A stretch of 64,000 nt of DNA from Moritella sp. JT01 (GTDB lineage Bacteria; Pseudomonadota; Gammaproteobacteria; Enterobacterales; Moritellaceae): NCBI RefSeq assembly GCF_001574435.1, contig NZ_LOCN01000005.1, forward strand, positions 1-64,000. The letters are read 5' to 3'. Shown in pieces: positions 16,792 through 25,298 of this stretch (position 1 is its first letter; each line of letters begins with the position of its first letter). The notes under the pieces were generated by a model that did not search any database, was not told where the DNA came from, and saw only the letters and a list, made by a program, of their open reading frames with translations. The position numbers and the translations under genes are program-made.

Positions 16792-17574
16792 ATGAAACAG
16801 AAAGAATTATCCCAAATGGGGGAAGCACAGGTGTATTTAACTGAATATCAAGGTGTTCAGTGTATTCAAAAAATAAATGCGACTTCTATTGAGGTGGATT
16901 TTTATAAATTAGTAGCTCCAAAATTACGCGCTATTGGTGTTGGTATTCCTGAACTATTTGATAACCAAGGGCGTGACTTGTTCATTGAATATATTCCTAA
17001 CCCATTTACTCTTACGGAATTAATTCAAACTTCTGAAATGTATGAACAGCTATTGCTTGTCCATAATTGTAATGAACCTTACCAAATGCCGATAAAGCAA
17101 CATAAATGGGAGATAAGTCAGACTGATTCAGCTCTGCTTGCTTTAAATATCCCTAAAAGCTGCGAGAATCTATTCCATTATATGCAAAAGAAAAGCTCTA
17201 TATTATTCGAATCAGAAAATTATATTTCAGGCGATACGAACAGTGGTAATTGGGGGAGGCGTAATGATGGCAGCATTGTATTGTTTGATTGGGAAAGATT
17301 CGGTAAAGGTAGCCCTGCTATTGATTTAGCCCCATTAGTACAAGGTATGGGGAATCATACCGAATATTCAAAAATTGTAGAGTGTTATCTAAAGAATAAC
17401 AGCAACCACGATGGTTCTGAGTTATTTAAACAGCTAATTATTGCTAAAGCTTGGATTGTTATTGAGGTCGTTAATTTATTGATAGAAAGAAGTCACCCAG
17501 AAACAAGTAAATGTATTGATTGGTATAACAAAAATATTCCTTCTTGGTTAAGTGAGATGGAACATGCCTTATAG
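16792..17574 (+). CDS. APH/choline-kinase-like phosphotransferase
   Basis: A 260-residue kinase-fold protein. SGDTNSGNWG (catalytic-loop Asp148 and the following Asn) stands where the family has HGDxHxxN; the His is replaced by Ser. LFDWERFGKGSPAIDLA supplies the metal-binding Asp166. Aminoglycoside, choline, homoserine and fructosamine kinases share this fold, so the substrate cannot be named. The ATG at 16792 (AAGAG upstream) is preferred over a GTG 15 codons earlier. It is convergent with hipA and shares its terminator. A fragment of this gene also lies at 12728-12800. Confidence 0.75.
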   Translation: MKQKELSQMGEAQVYLTEYQGVQCIQKINATSIEVDFYKLVAPKLRAIGVGIPELFDNQGRDLFIEYIPNPFTLTELIQTSEMYEQLLLVHNCNEPYQMPIKQHKWEISQTDSALLALNIPKSCENLFHYMQKKSSILFESENYISGDTNSGNWGRRNDGSIVLFDWERFGKGSPAIDLAPLVQGMGNHTEYSKIVECYLKNNSNHDGSELFKQLIIAKAWIVIEVVNLLIERSHPETSKCIDWYNKNIPSWLSEMEHAL

Positions 17575-17585
17575 CATATAAGAAT

Positions 17586-17618
17586 AGGTGCAACCAAATA
17601 CCCTGATAGCACCTTTTT
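17586..17618. terminator. Terminator between phosphotransferase and hipA
   Basis: AGGTGC (17586-17591) pairs with GCACCT (17609-17614), followed by a T-run on the plus strand. It sits between convergent genes. A copy is at 12495-12523. Confidence 0.65.
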
Positions 17619-17623
17619 TATTG

Positions 17624-18949
17624 TTAAATATTAAGCCTTAGGTTTGACTCAACTTCATCAATTAACGAGAGCGGGACAGCTTGTTCGGTAGCTAGCACAC
17701 GCCACGTAGATACATGCTGTGTGATTTCGTCGATGGTTTCATCTATAAGTTTCTTAGTAAATAGGGGACTTAGTGTACTCAGGCTATAGAAATCACTACG
17801 CTCAAAATGGTCACGCTTACCGTTGAGTGTCATCCAGTGACAACTTACCCAATGACTATCTGGCTTGTATGAGTATGCAATGTCGTAAGCGGGAGAAAGA
17901 GACCAGACTCCGGCATCGTTCATCATGAATCCAAAGTTCTTTGAGTGGTCGTCATGGTTGCGCGATATGATATTAAAGATTAAGCGTCTCAATAGCTGCA
18001 TAGCCTCTGGCGCTTTCAACCTTAGTTGACGGACTACCCCAAATAATTCCTCATACGAGAATGATCCAGCTTGCTTATAGCTAACATGTGCCATTGCATT
18101 CAGGGTCTGTACATGTACGCGTTTGTTTCCGATTCTATCGAAACGTTGGGTGATAAAGTGGCGACGATCACCTTCGTTCAGGAGTTGAGTTGGCATCATA
18201 TCAATACCGCAAAGCTTATTTGCCATGAGATAATACGTATATTCCATCGCGCCGTAACCTAACGGATCACCAAATGTCTCTTTGTTCTTGTTGTGCTCAC
18301 TGACACCATCAAACTTCATTAAGTAATGAGTAAATCCTTCAGGAACTTCAACTTGCCCGGATCGCACTTCGCTAAAATCGTGGTTAAATGCTAAAACCGC
18401 TTTAGGTCTGGCACCACCGGCGCTCATACCAACAGACATAAGTTCTAACATGGCGTCTTTGTTTTCACGGCCAGCATGATCAAGTTCAACTCCAAAGTCT
18501 TGTCTTTCAGAGAGAATGTTTTGAGCGACAGAAACCAGAGACTTGATTTCTATCTCTTGTGACTTATTGAAAGAGTTACCGTATTTTTTTGGCGGAGAAT
18601 AAGACAATGCACCCATTCCTCTCGCTCCCGTGTACTTTAAACGTTCAAGCGGGGTTATCTCACTGGGTAACCGTCCGTTTCGAGCTACCCAAGCATTGAG
18701 GACTGTATTACCGAAATCATCTGGTAAAGAGTCGGCTAAAAGCCCCGAAAGACCTTTAAAGGTGGCATGATCGATTGATGGAAACGAATAAATTTTCTTA
18801 GAGAGTGGCATCATTAGCGGAGATAATTCAATTCCACTAGAAATAAAGCTAGGATCGTACTCAAACGCGCTTTGCTTTGTCACTGGGTCGTAACTGGCTG
18901 CGCCGACAGCAAGGTCGTTGTAACTGACCTCAATAACTTCTTTTACCAT
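17624..18949 (-). CDS. hipA: HipA-family serine/threonine kinase toxin
   Basis: A 441-residue protein of the HipA family, toxins that phosphorylate a host target (glutamyl-tRNA synthetase in E. coli) and cause growth arrest or persistence. The kinase active-site motif NHDDHSKNF is at about 331-339, with the catalytic Asp there, and SPAYD near 352-356 supplies the metal-binding Asp. An N-terminal coupling domain precedes these, with GARGMGALSY near 110. It overlaps the upstream hipB-like gene by 7 nt, the standard antitoxin-first order, so translation is coupled. All core motifs look intact. A decayed copy of its 3' end lies at 12541-12714. Confidence 0.9.
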   Translation of the reverse strand: MVKEVIEVSYNDLAVGAASYDPVTKQSAFEYDPSFISSGIELSPLMMPLSKKIYSFPSIDHATFKGLSGLLADSLPDDFGNTVLNAWVARNGRLPSEITPLERLKYTGARGMGALSYSPPKKYGNSFNKSQEIEIKSLVSVAQNILSERQDFGVELDHAGRENKDAMLELMSVGMSAGGARPKAVLAFNHDFSEVRSGQVEVPEGFTHYLMKFDGVSEHNKNKETFGDPLGYGAMEYTYYLMANKLCGIDMMPTQLLNEGDRRHFITQRFDRIGNKRVHVQTLNAMAHVSYKQAGSFSYEELFGVVRQLRLKAPEAMQLLRRLIFNIISRNHDDHSKNFGFMMNDAGVWSLSPAYDIAYSYKPDSHWVSCHWMTLNGKRDHFERSDFYSLSTLSPLFTKKLIDETIDEITQHVSTWRVLATEQAVPLSLIDEVESNLRLNI

Positions 18950-19287
18950 CCTAGGTTATCCTCGTTTTCGGGTTCTTGTTTTTGTTGATCTCTTGGGCTA
19001 GATGCTCTTTTTCGTTCATTCCCATGGAGTTGGGCAAGCTGAACCGGTGACACCTGAGTTGCCGGAAGAAAAATATCTATTTGATCAATAACGTCTAACG
19101 CCTGCATAATAATGATCATGGTTTCGAGTGAGCATTGCCCGTTCTCAGCATTGGCTATCTTTTTACGGGTTAATCCTACGTCTTTTGCGATTGATGCTTG
19201 GGTTTTGTTCGCGTTAAGGCGGTAGGTTTTTAGTCTTTCACCAATCACCGTGGCGATTGCAGGTGCTGTCATGTTTGAATAATTCAT
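18943..19287 (-). CDS. hipB: HipB-like antitoxin, XRE-family DNA-binding protein
   Basis: A 114-residue protein with a Cro/CI helix-turn-helix at about residues 12-66 (IGERLKTYRLNANKTQ, then SIAKDVGLTRKKIANAENG). The polar, flexible tail after about 90 is longer than usual. HipB binds HipA and represses the operon through dyad operators; several repeats suited to this lie directly upstream at 19297-19430. It is first in the operon and overlaps hipA by 7 nt. Confidence 0.88.
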   Translation of the reverse strand: MNYSNMTAPAIATVIGERLKTYRLNANKTQASIAKDVGLTRKKIANAENGQCSLETMIIIMQALDVIDQIDIFLPATQVSPVQLAQLHGNERKRASSPRDQQKQEPENEDNLGW

Positions 19288-19303
19288 ACCAACCCTTTAA
19301 TGT

Positions 19304-19362
19304 CCTATAATATGACTATTATAGGTTAAAAATAACCTTAATGCTCCTAAAAAGGAACATTA
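19304..19362 (-). promoter_or_regulatory. hipBA operator region with stacked inverted repeats
   Basis: Three dyads lie within 60 bp upstream of hipB. CCTATAAT and ATTATAGG flank 6 nt (19304-19325). GGTTA and TAACC flank 4 nt (19324-19337). TAATGCTCCT and AGGAACATTA flank 4 nt (19339-19362). The half-site TTAATGTCC recurs at about 19298 and 19377, with TAATGTTCC near 19421. The arrangement suits cooperative HipB binding. Confidence 0.6.
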
Positions 19363-19664
19363 GTTTTATTTACTTTAATGTCCCGTAAATCATCCATTAA
19401 TGACTTAAAATACAAGTAATGTTCCATATATGAATCATTATTAATAAATGGTAATCGATGCCGTCAATATAATTAAATTCAATAACTAACCCTATAACCA
19501 CTTCAATTCCGGTATTAGATTTAACATCCAGGTAGGAGTAAAAAGGAATAGGGCACTTGCATCAAAATATAGAGATGAAGAATATTTAAATAGTAAATAG
19601 AAGGGTTTTAATAGAATCATGGCCAATAAACACGACATTTCAGACGGTGCCAGCTGACACCTAT
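19363..19664. other. Intergenic region upstream of hipBA
   Basis: No gene. It holds further hipB-type half-sites to about 19430 and, at 19591-19667, a block that recurs at 22881-22960. Confidence 0.5.
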
Positions 19665-19667
19665 TTA
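19591..19667. repeat. Duplicated non-coding block A, copy 1
   Basis: TAGTAAATAGAAGGGTTTTA, then a GACATTTC segment and TGACACCT, matches 22881-22960 in the same order and direction with scattered changes. Its end touches the stop of the gene at 19665. Confidence 0.65.
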
Positions 19668-20165
19668 TCTATAGCCTTTGTAAGTAATTTCATCCTTGTG
19701 AAAACCTATGTCACGTCTCATTTCACTAAGTAATTTAAGCATTTTTACGCGGAACACTTCAAATTCGAATTCATCGATACTACTAAATAGCTCTTGTGAG
19801 TTATACATGTAATCGACTAATTCTGTGAACTTATCAAATACATCACTTGAAGCAAATAAAGCTAACTGTGCTGACATCTCTAGTCGTTCTTTATCAAATT
19901 GGCTTATATCATCAAGACTTAATTTTCCTTCTTCAGAAATTTTGGCCGTTAGGTCTGTTAATGGTTTTAAGACTGTTTTATATAGTTCCAGTTTTCGGTA
20001 ATCACTGTCTTTTTTAATACGAGTTAACTCTTGTAACTTACTTTTGTGAGTCTTTATTCTTTTATTGGTTATTATATTGGAACATATAGCCCAGAGCGCA
20101 GCTAGCAAGCTTATAATAATGGCGGTTTGTCCACCTACATTAGATATGAATTCTTGAACGTCCAT
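19665..20165 (-). CDS. Unrecognised protein with one N-terminal membrane segment
   Basis: A 166-residue protein I cannot assign. A single hydrophobic segment (about residues 12-30, TAIIISLLAALWAICSNII) is followed by a basic stretch and a charged, mostly helical remainder, so it probably sits in the inner membrane facing the cytoplasm. ATG at 20165 is preferred: GGAG lies 9 nt before it, while the longer frame to 20306 runs into duplicated block B. It is a neighbour of a second single-segment protein at 20503 on the same strand. Together they could be one accessory unit; function is not known. Confidence 0.65.
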   Translation of the reverse strand: MDVQEFISNVGGQTAIIISLLAALWAICSNIITNKRIKTHKSKLQELTRIKKDSDYRKLELYKTVLKPLTDLTAKISEEGKLSLDDISQFDKERLEMSAQLALFASSDVFDKFTELVDYMYNSQELFSSIDEFEFEVFRVKMLKLLSEMRRDIGFHKDEITYKGYR

Positions 20166-20230
20166 TAATATTAACTCCAATACACTGTCATAATTTAATA
20201 TTACATTATAGCTAGCCTGAAACATCTTGC

Positions 20231-20390
20231 TAGCAGTAAAAAAGGATAGGGGGCTTGTAACAAACGTTTCTAAACTACAGTTAAAAGTCATGGTTTTACA
20301 TTTCACTGCGTATAAGCACAGTACTAATTGGCGTTCCGAAAAATAGAGACTTTAGTGTAATTATTAACAATTAAATCAATAGTATAACGC
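20231..20390. repeat. Duplicated non-coding block B, copy 1
   Basis: The block begins AGTAAAAAAGGATAGGGGGC and ends near ATCAATAGTATAACG. It matches 22036-22206 in order and direction, including AAAAGTCATGGTTTTAC and GCGTTCCG / GACGTTCCG. Confidence 0.7.
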
Positions 20391-20502
20391 TTTGTGGTAA
20401 GCACGCAAAGCGTGTATTATGGAGTGAAATATAGTGTGTAACCCAGGCATTCGCTTCTTCAATCCTATTGATCATGTTAAACATTCCGAACGTCACGATT
20501 AT

Positions 20503-21201
20503 CTATTTTTGATCCCGAATCATTGAACTTAAATTGGATAATTCTTTCATTAATTCTTTTCTTATCGTTGAATTTAATTTTGTAGTGTCCGCATGATTTT
20601 GCTGATGATTATCCCTTAATGACAATATATTTTTAATGCCTTCATTGTAATTTTTTTGTCCTTGTAAAACCTCATTCTGACTTTGAATCATAGTGGTTAC
20701 TATGAAGTTATCAAACTGCTCTATGGATTCTTTCCAGTTTCTATATGCTTGATTGAAATCATCATGGTATTCGCTAAAATACAATCCATATTTTAATTCC
20801 ACTTTATCTAAAAGAGTGTATTTATCATATGGTTGTTTAATGACTTTCAGCTCAAAGTATCTAGGTTTAAATTTTTCAGGATCTTCTATGGAATCGTAAC
20901 AAAATGTAGATAATCCTTTGCACATAGCTGCTGATTCCTCCATATATATACCAACACATTCAAACATGTCTTCGCCAAATGATATTAATCGTTCGGAGTC
21001 ATCGATTCTCTTTTTATATCCAAATTCAATAGTGTTCTTACCATTTGCTTCTGCTTTAGCTATTTCTTCTAGTTCATGTTTTTTTTGTACTTTTCCATCT
21101 ATTGCTCCATATGTTTTAAATTTCCATGCCAAACGACCAGCGTATATAATTAGTATTGCAATGCCTGTCGATTGAATTATTGATGTGATTTCTGGTGACA
21201 T
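20503..21201 (-). CDS. Unrecognised protein with one N-terminal membrane segment
   Basis: A 232-residue protein I cannot assign. A membrane segment lies at about residues 9-25 (IQSTGIAILIIYAGRLAW), followed by lysine/glutamate-rich helical sequence and a glutamine/asparagine-rich C-terminal part likely to form coiled coil. The Shine-Dalgarno AAGGA lies 9 nt before the ATG. It shares layout and strand with the gene at 19665, from which it is separated by duplicated block B, so each may have its own promoter. No enzymatic motif is visible. An accessory or defence-type role would be speculation. Confidence 0.65.
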   Translation of the reverse strand: MSPEITSIIQSTGIAILIIYAGRLAWKFKTYGAIDGKVQKKHELEEIAKAEANGKNTIEFGYKKRIDDSERLISFGEDMFECVGIYMEESAAMCKGLSTFCYDSIEDPEKFKPRYFELKVIKQPYDKYTLLDKVELKYGLYFSEYHDDFNQAYRNWKESIEQFDNFIVTTMIQSQNEVLQGQKNYNEGIKNILSLRDNHQQNHADTTKLNSTIRKELMKELSNLSSMIRDQK

Positions 21202-21430
21202 TTTCTTTGTCCTTCATGAAAATGGGCGTGATGAGAGAGTACACTATCTTTAATTGTGTACTCTTGTTTCATTTTGAAACTTTATACAGTGGTTTTATTA
21301 TTCTCTTCACTTATTAAATCTTGAGCTGCACCTTACGTATAACAGAAATCACTCATTTTTATTAAACCTTTTAAAATGAGGTTTAATCATGTAATGTGCT
21401 GATTAATTTCAAGTTCTTAAAAGGTTTAAC

Positions 21431-21562
21431 ATGAAAAAATTAATAGCCGCAACAATTGTCGTTTTACTTGGTGTTTCGTCAATGTCAGCAATGGCATGCC
21501 CAAAAGGGCAACACCCGCATGGCGGCACTGGTTCACACCATAAGGGTGGTTATTGCTCATAA
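21431..21562 (+). CDS. Small secreted His/Gly-rich peptide
   Basis: A 43-codon gene. It has a clear signal peptide (MKKLIAATIVVLLGVSSMSAMA) and a mature part of about 21 residues, starting CPKGQHPHGG and ending GGYCS, with two cysteines and four histidines. A Shine-Dalgarno AAAGG lies 7 nt upstream and a strong terminator follows 28 nt after the stop, so it is a complete transcription unit. A disulfide-closed or metal-binding periplasmic peptide is plausible; nothing more can be said. Confidence 0.75.
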   Translation: MKKLIAATIVVLLGVSSMSAMACPKGQHPHGGTGSHHKGGYCS

Positions 21563-21590
21563 ACTCAGTTTTATAAGTAACTGCACTATG

Positions 21591-21618
21591 ACCACTGTCT
21601 TATACAGTGGTTTTTTTT
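21591..21618 (+). terminator. Terminator of the small secreted peptide gene
   Basis: ACCACTGT and ACAGTGGT form a hairpin with a 4-nt loop followed by eight Ts. Confidence 0.88.
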
Positions 21619-22035
21619 GGCCTTTTTATAGCGAAAACTGAAATATCAGGCGAAGCCCCCCGTACTGTCTTACGGGGGTTAACTCTCTGCAACAATACGG
21701 TTTTGCCAAGATCGCTGGATTTCTCAAGGTTAACTATTTTTAATAATCGACTCTTATTAAAATTAGAATCTAAAGAGTGTCTTTGTTCTTATACAGTAAT
21801 ATCAAAGCCCTAAATTACGCCATAAGGTTCTAAATTTGATTCGGCTTACTTATGTGTTCCACATACTCATTATACCGCAAAGTGGTTATAATGAACCTAA
21901 AATGGCGCATTAGATACAATCTTGTTTAATGAGTCATAAACCAACCATTAGGCATGCTTAATGCTAATAATGCACCAAAAACGAATCATTATACACAATC
22001 ATTCTTATGTCCGACCTTAACATTTAAACGTCTTA

Positions 22036-22206
22036 TCAGCATAAAAAAAGGATAGGGAGCTTGTACCAAATATTTCTAAACTATAATTAAAAGTCATGGT
22101 TTTACGGGGGTAGATATTTAACTGTATATAAACACAGCATTAATTGACGTTCCGCAAAATCGAGACTTTAGCGTTATTATTAACAGTTTAATCAATAGCA
22201 TAGCTA
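22036..22206. repeat. Duplicated non-coding block B, copy 2
   Basis: This matches 20231-20390 along about 160 bp, including AAAAAAAGGATAGGGAGC, AAAAGTCATGGTTTTAC and CAATAGCATAGC, with an insertion of a GGGGGTAGAT-type segment. Confidence 0.7.
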
Positions 22207-22523
22207 TTTTACGTGACGCTACGTGAAATCTGAATCAGTAAGTAACATCCTAGTTAGTAAAATTAACGTAGGATCGATTCAAAATAGCATCTTAAATTCC
22301 AATTAATATATTTAGAATTAGATTGGTTCAGTCATATTGATCTAATAGGAATTCGCATTGAATGATGCCTGATAAACAAAATCATATTTAATGGTCAGCT
22401 AGATTAAAGCAAAAATTATTATCAGGTTAAGAACTGTAAATCTAAATTTAGCTAATCGAATCCTAAATCAAAAACAGATAAGTGATCACAGAATCTATTT
22501 ATTGATAATACAAATCCATAATG

Positions 22524-22585
22524 AGCGCTGTGTAAATCACGTTGGTAATCACAAGGAAAGCTAACTTAGATTTTACGTAGCGTGC
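22524..22585. repeat. Inverted-repeat element 1 (GCGCTGTGTAA type)
   Basis: The left arm AGCGCTGTGTAAATC and right arm GATTTTACGTAGCGTGC are imperfect inverse copies about 30 nt apart. The right end runs into GCGTTAAAA, which recalls an attC core, but the left end does not. Confidence 0.5.
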
Positions 22586-22807
22586 GTTAAAAAATATTGG
22601 CCAAAGAAACTGATGATGATTGAACAAAATAAAATATATTGCAGCGAATACTAAAATGAAATTTTACACGAAGAATTGTTATCACAAGATATTGATAACG
22701 GTGATGAACGAAACTTGATGGATATGCAAAAATATTCACGTGCTTAAAAGAACTCGAACATTTGAAGTCAGATAGGTAATTTTAATAATCAAAGGACCAA
22801 ATAACAT

Positions 22808-22870
22808 GTGCGCTGTGTAAAATCTGCTGTAACTATAGTGGTATAACATTTCAGATTTCACGTAGCGCAC
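22808..22870. repeat. Inverted-repeat element 2 (GCGCTGTGTAA type)
   Basis: GTGCGCTGTGTAAAATCTG (22808-22826) and CAGATTTCACGTAGCGCAC (22852-22870) pair at 16 of 19 positions around a 25-nt centre. It shares arm sequence with element 1; a partial relative (ATTTTACGT / ACGTGAAAT) lies at 22207-22230. Confidence 0.6.
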
Positions 22871-22880
22871 GGTAATTTTG

Positions 22881-22960
22881 TAGTAAATAGAATGGTTTAA
22901 ACAGAATTATTGCTAATGAACATGACATTTCTAACGGTGACAATCCTGACACCTCTATTT
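22881..22960. repeat. Duplicated non-coding block A, copy 2
   Basis: TAGTAAATAGAATGGTTTAA, then a GACATTTC segment and TGACACCT, matches 19591-19667. Confidence 0.65.
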
Positions 22961-23206
22961 GGGTTTAACACATCACTGCGCATAATGTATATTATGTTAA
23001 ATAGGGTTTGTGGTCATCTGAAATCAGGCCCTATTTGATGACCGGTTGTATTATTTGATAGACAGCGATGATTTGAGATGTTGTCAATTTAACACTGGGG
23101 TTATTTACCATAAAGTATATGATATGCATCTAAATGATTTCATCATATTTTATCCAAAATATGATGAAATCAAATATATTCACACATATTAAAACACCAG
23201 AACATA

Positions 23207-23236
23207 AAAAATCCCCGTTAACTAACGAGGATTTTA
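23207..23236 (-). terminator. Terminator of the GH19 chitinase gene
   Basis: AAATCCCCGTTA and TAACGAGGATTT form a hairpin (one mismatch) about 25 nt past the chitinase stop. On the minus strand it is followed by a T-run. Confidence 0.8.
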
Positions 23237-23260
23237 GATTTAGACTAAAAAAATACTAAC

Positions 23261-24913
23261 TTATTGGCAGGATATTTCGTCCCATAGGTTGCTAGAAATC
23301 GTTGGAGTATCCCAAACGCCAGGCGCATTTGTAGCAATAAAACACTTACCTATATTTGTTACCTTGTCACCGTTGGCTACTTGAGACACACCGTCTTCCC
23401 AAATAATGAAATTAGTTGGTGATGAATCAACTGACGTTGCAGTTACTGGAGTGACTGTTACAGCCTTAATGAATAACCATGGTCCACCTGCGTCAGGTAA
23501 ATCGTTTTGTGTCCACCACTTACTTTCATAGATAGACTTTTTATAACTCACTTGCTCACCACCTGAAGCATAAACTTTACTGGCATCCCAAGCTGGTACG
23601 CCACCTGCACCGGGATCTGTTGGTTCAGTCGGTATAGTTGGCATTTCACTGTCAGGTACTATACGTACTTCAGGCCAACCTGCATGAGAACCAAAGAAGT
23701 TTGTGACACATTTTCCATAATCACCTGGGACCAGAGCTGAATAAGCGGTTTGAAAGCCAACTAATTCACACTCAAACGAAGCGCCACCTGGACGGTCAGC
23801 GTAATATTTCCAGTTACCATCCCAATTTGTGTAAAGCACATCAGTTGCGCCATTCAGATTAATACTGCCGTAGGGTGTTTGTTGAAAACATGTATTTTTT
23901 TCATCAGACTCTAGAAGGATTTGGTAGTGTGCTGATAACCCTTCCCAGTAACGAATTCTGTTAACTGGCTGTCCTTTAGTTTTGTTTTGCTCTCCACACT
24001 CAATCCCGCCATTGATAACGTTGATTGTAGTACCAAAACCATAGGTAATTCCGGCATCTGCTTCACGCTGTGACGGAGACCATGTTCGGTCAATAACATG
24101 CAACATTGCTGGTTTTGGTGCTTGTGGAGTTAAAAAGAACCAAATAGCAGACGCCAAATTTAACCAAGAATCAGCAACTATACTTGGATTATTTAACAAT
24201 ACAGTCGCATCACCGTCGTACATGACTTCAGAGAACATGCCATAGTTAAAGTGGTAAGAAAGTTGTTTCGCACCACGACCAAAATAACCTTGTCCTGCAG
24301 AACATGGCCAACGGGCATTTTGCCAATCGTTCTGACCACAACCTGTCGTGTACCCTTCTTGACCTTCAGACCAACCCATCTCTCTAACGTGTACAAGCGC
24401 TTGCTGCCACTCTTCTAATGCTTGCGGGTTGTCTGAGGTATTGTCTTTAGTAATATGCCCACCCGTTTCTTGTGAAAAATGAGCAAATGCAGTAATGATT
24501 GATTTTTTACAAATTGCATCTGAGTTACGGCCATCTGTGTATTCACCACAGAATGCAGGAAACTTACCAACAGCACGTAATAAACGTGTATAGGTATATT
24601 CAGGAGCTGCCATCTGCGTTAAGAAGTCCCATTCAGTTTGTGGGAAAACACGTTCTAAGCGTTTAACATTGTCTGGATTTGAAACTAACCTAGGTTCAAT
24701 AGCGTCGACCACAGCGTTAGGTTGTGTGCGTAATGCTTGAGCCCAAATATCATACATTGGGTCTAATGTTTTAGCATCTTCTGCAGCTTTAACTTCTGAT
24801 TGAGAAACGATAAATCCGGTTGGATTAAGTGGGTCTTCTTGTGGGTTCATTGCATAACTGTTGAGTACAATACCATAGCCTATCAAAGTAGATAGAAATG
24901 TACGTTTAAACAT
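23261..24913 (-). CDS. Secreted GH19 chitinase with CBM5/12-type chitin-binding domain
   Basis: A 550-residue exported enzyme. A signal peptide (about residues 1-21) is followed by a helical N-terminal region and the GH19 catalytic domain, with AHFSQETGGH (general-acid Glu149) and GYFGRGAKQLS (209-219). After a TEPTDPG linker, residues about 440-481 (WDASKVYASGGEQVSY, SKWWTQND) form a family 5/12 chitin-binding module. A last cysteine-containing segment of about 70 residues is unassigned. GH19 enzymes cut chitin with inversion of configuration. Shine-Dalgarno AAGGAT precedes the ATG. The gene is monocistronic, with a terminator downstream and a long hairpin upstream. It probably supplies chitooligosaccharides to the chitobiase/porin genes at 35-40 kb. 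Confidence 0.92.
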   Translation of the reverse strand: MFKRTFLSTLIGYGIVLNSYAMNPQEDPLNPTGFIVSQSEVKAAEDAKTLDPMYDIWAQALRTQPNAVVDAIEPRLVSNPDNVKRLERVFPQTEWDFLTQMAAPEYTYTRLLRAVGKFPAFCGEYTDGRNSDAICKKSIITAFAHFSQETGGHITKDNTSDNPQALEEWQQALVHVREMGWSEGQEGYTTGCGQNDWQNARWPCSAGQGYFGRGAKQLSYHFNYGMFSEVMYDGDATVLLNNPSIVADSWLNLASAIWFFLTPQAPKPAMLHVIDRTWSPSQREADAGITYGFGTTINVINGGIECGEQNKTKGQPVNRIRYWEGLSAHYQILLESDEKNTCFQQTPYGSINLNGATDVLYTNWDGNWKYYADRPGGASFECELVGFQTAYSALVPGDYGKCVTNFFGSHAGWPEVRIVPDSEMPTIPTEPTDPGAGGVPAWDASKVYASGGEQVSYKKSIYESKWWTQNDLPDAGGPWLFIKAVTVTPVTATSVDSSPTNFIIWEDGVSQVANGDKVTNIGKCFIATNAPGVWDTPTISSNLWDEISCQ

Positions 24914-24990
24914 GATTTATCCTTAAAGAATGCCAATCCTAGGCATATATCCATCATTTTTTGGTTCATTGAAAAAACCAAAAATCCATT

Positions 24991-25046
24991 CCAGAAAATA
25001 TCTAATTATTTGAATTAAGCGAAATAATCAACTCAATATTTTCTGG
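24991..25046 (-). promoter_or_regulatory. Long inverted repeat upstream of chitinase
   Basis: CCAGAAAATAT and ATATTTTCTGG are perfect 11-bp inverse arms about 34 nt apart, with nested ATTATTT / AAATAAT inside. It could be a leader hairpin or paired operator 80-130 bp before the chitinase start. Confidence 0.4.
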
Positions 25047-25245
25047 ATGATGCATAATTATCACAACTAAATATCATGTCAACGATTGTGTTATCAATAC
25101 CTTGCACGTGAGGGGTTATCACAACAAGGTCCGATCTGTTAGAGGTGGTAACTTGATGTAACTGCCCTATTCTCTTTATTAACCTAACGTTCTCATGTTT
25201 GAATTCTATTTTGCTGCCTTACATAACATGCGCTATGTAAGATGA

Positions 25246-25272
25246 GCCAACTTAGCTTGTGCCTAAGTTGGC
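25246..25272 (-). terminator. Hairpin downstream of the small secreted protein gene
   Basis: GCCAACTTAG and CTAAGTTGGC form a perfect 10-bp stem with a 7-nt loop, 26 nt past the stop at 25299. No clear T-run follows, so termination is probable, not certain. Confidence 0.45.
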
Positions 25273-25298
25273 GATGTCATTACAGACATCTATCATTT

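Larger units (their letters stand above)
21619..23200. other. 1.6 kb gene-free repeat-rich region
   Basis: No credible gene; all frames are short and lack start signals. A frame of about 28 codons ending near 22746 may be a gene relic. It holds block B copy 2, block A copy 2 and two related inverted repeats with GCGCTGTGTAA termini. Confidence 0.6.
24914..25298. other. Intergenic region upstream of chitinase
   Basis: No gene. It contains two dyads in the chitinase upstream region (24957-24984, TTTTTGGTT / AACCAAAAA; and 24991-25046) and the hairpin at 25246-25272. Confidence 0.5.

Noticed and set aside
22524-22585. Fourth attC site
   Set aside because: The right end GCGTTAAAA is suggestive but no R'' box or cassette gene accompanies it, and its sibling at 22808 lacks GTTRRRY.
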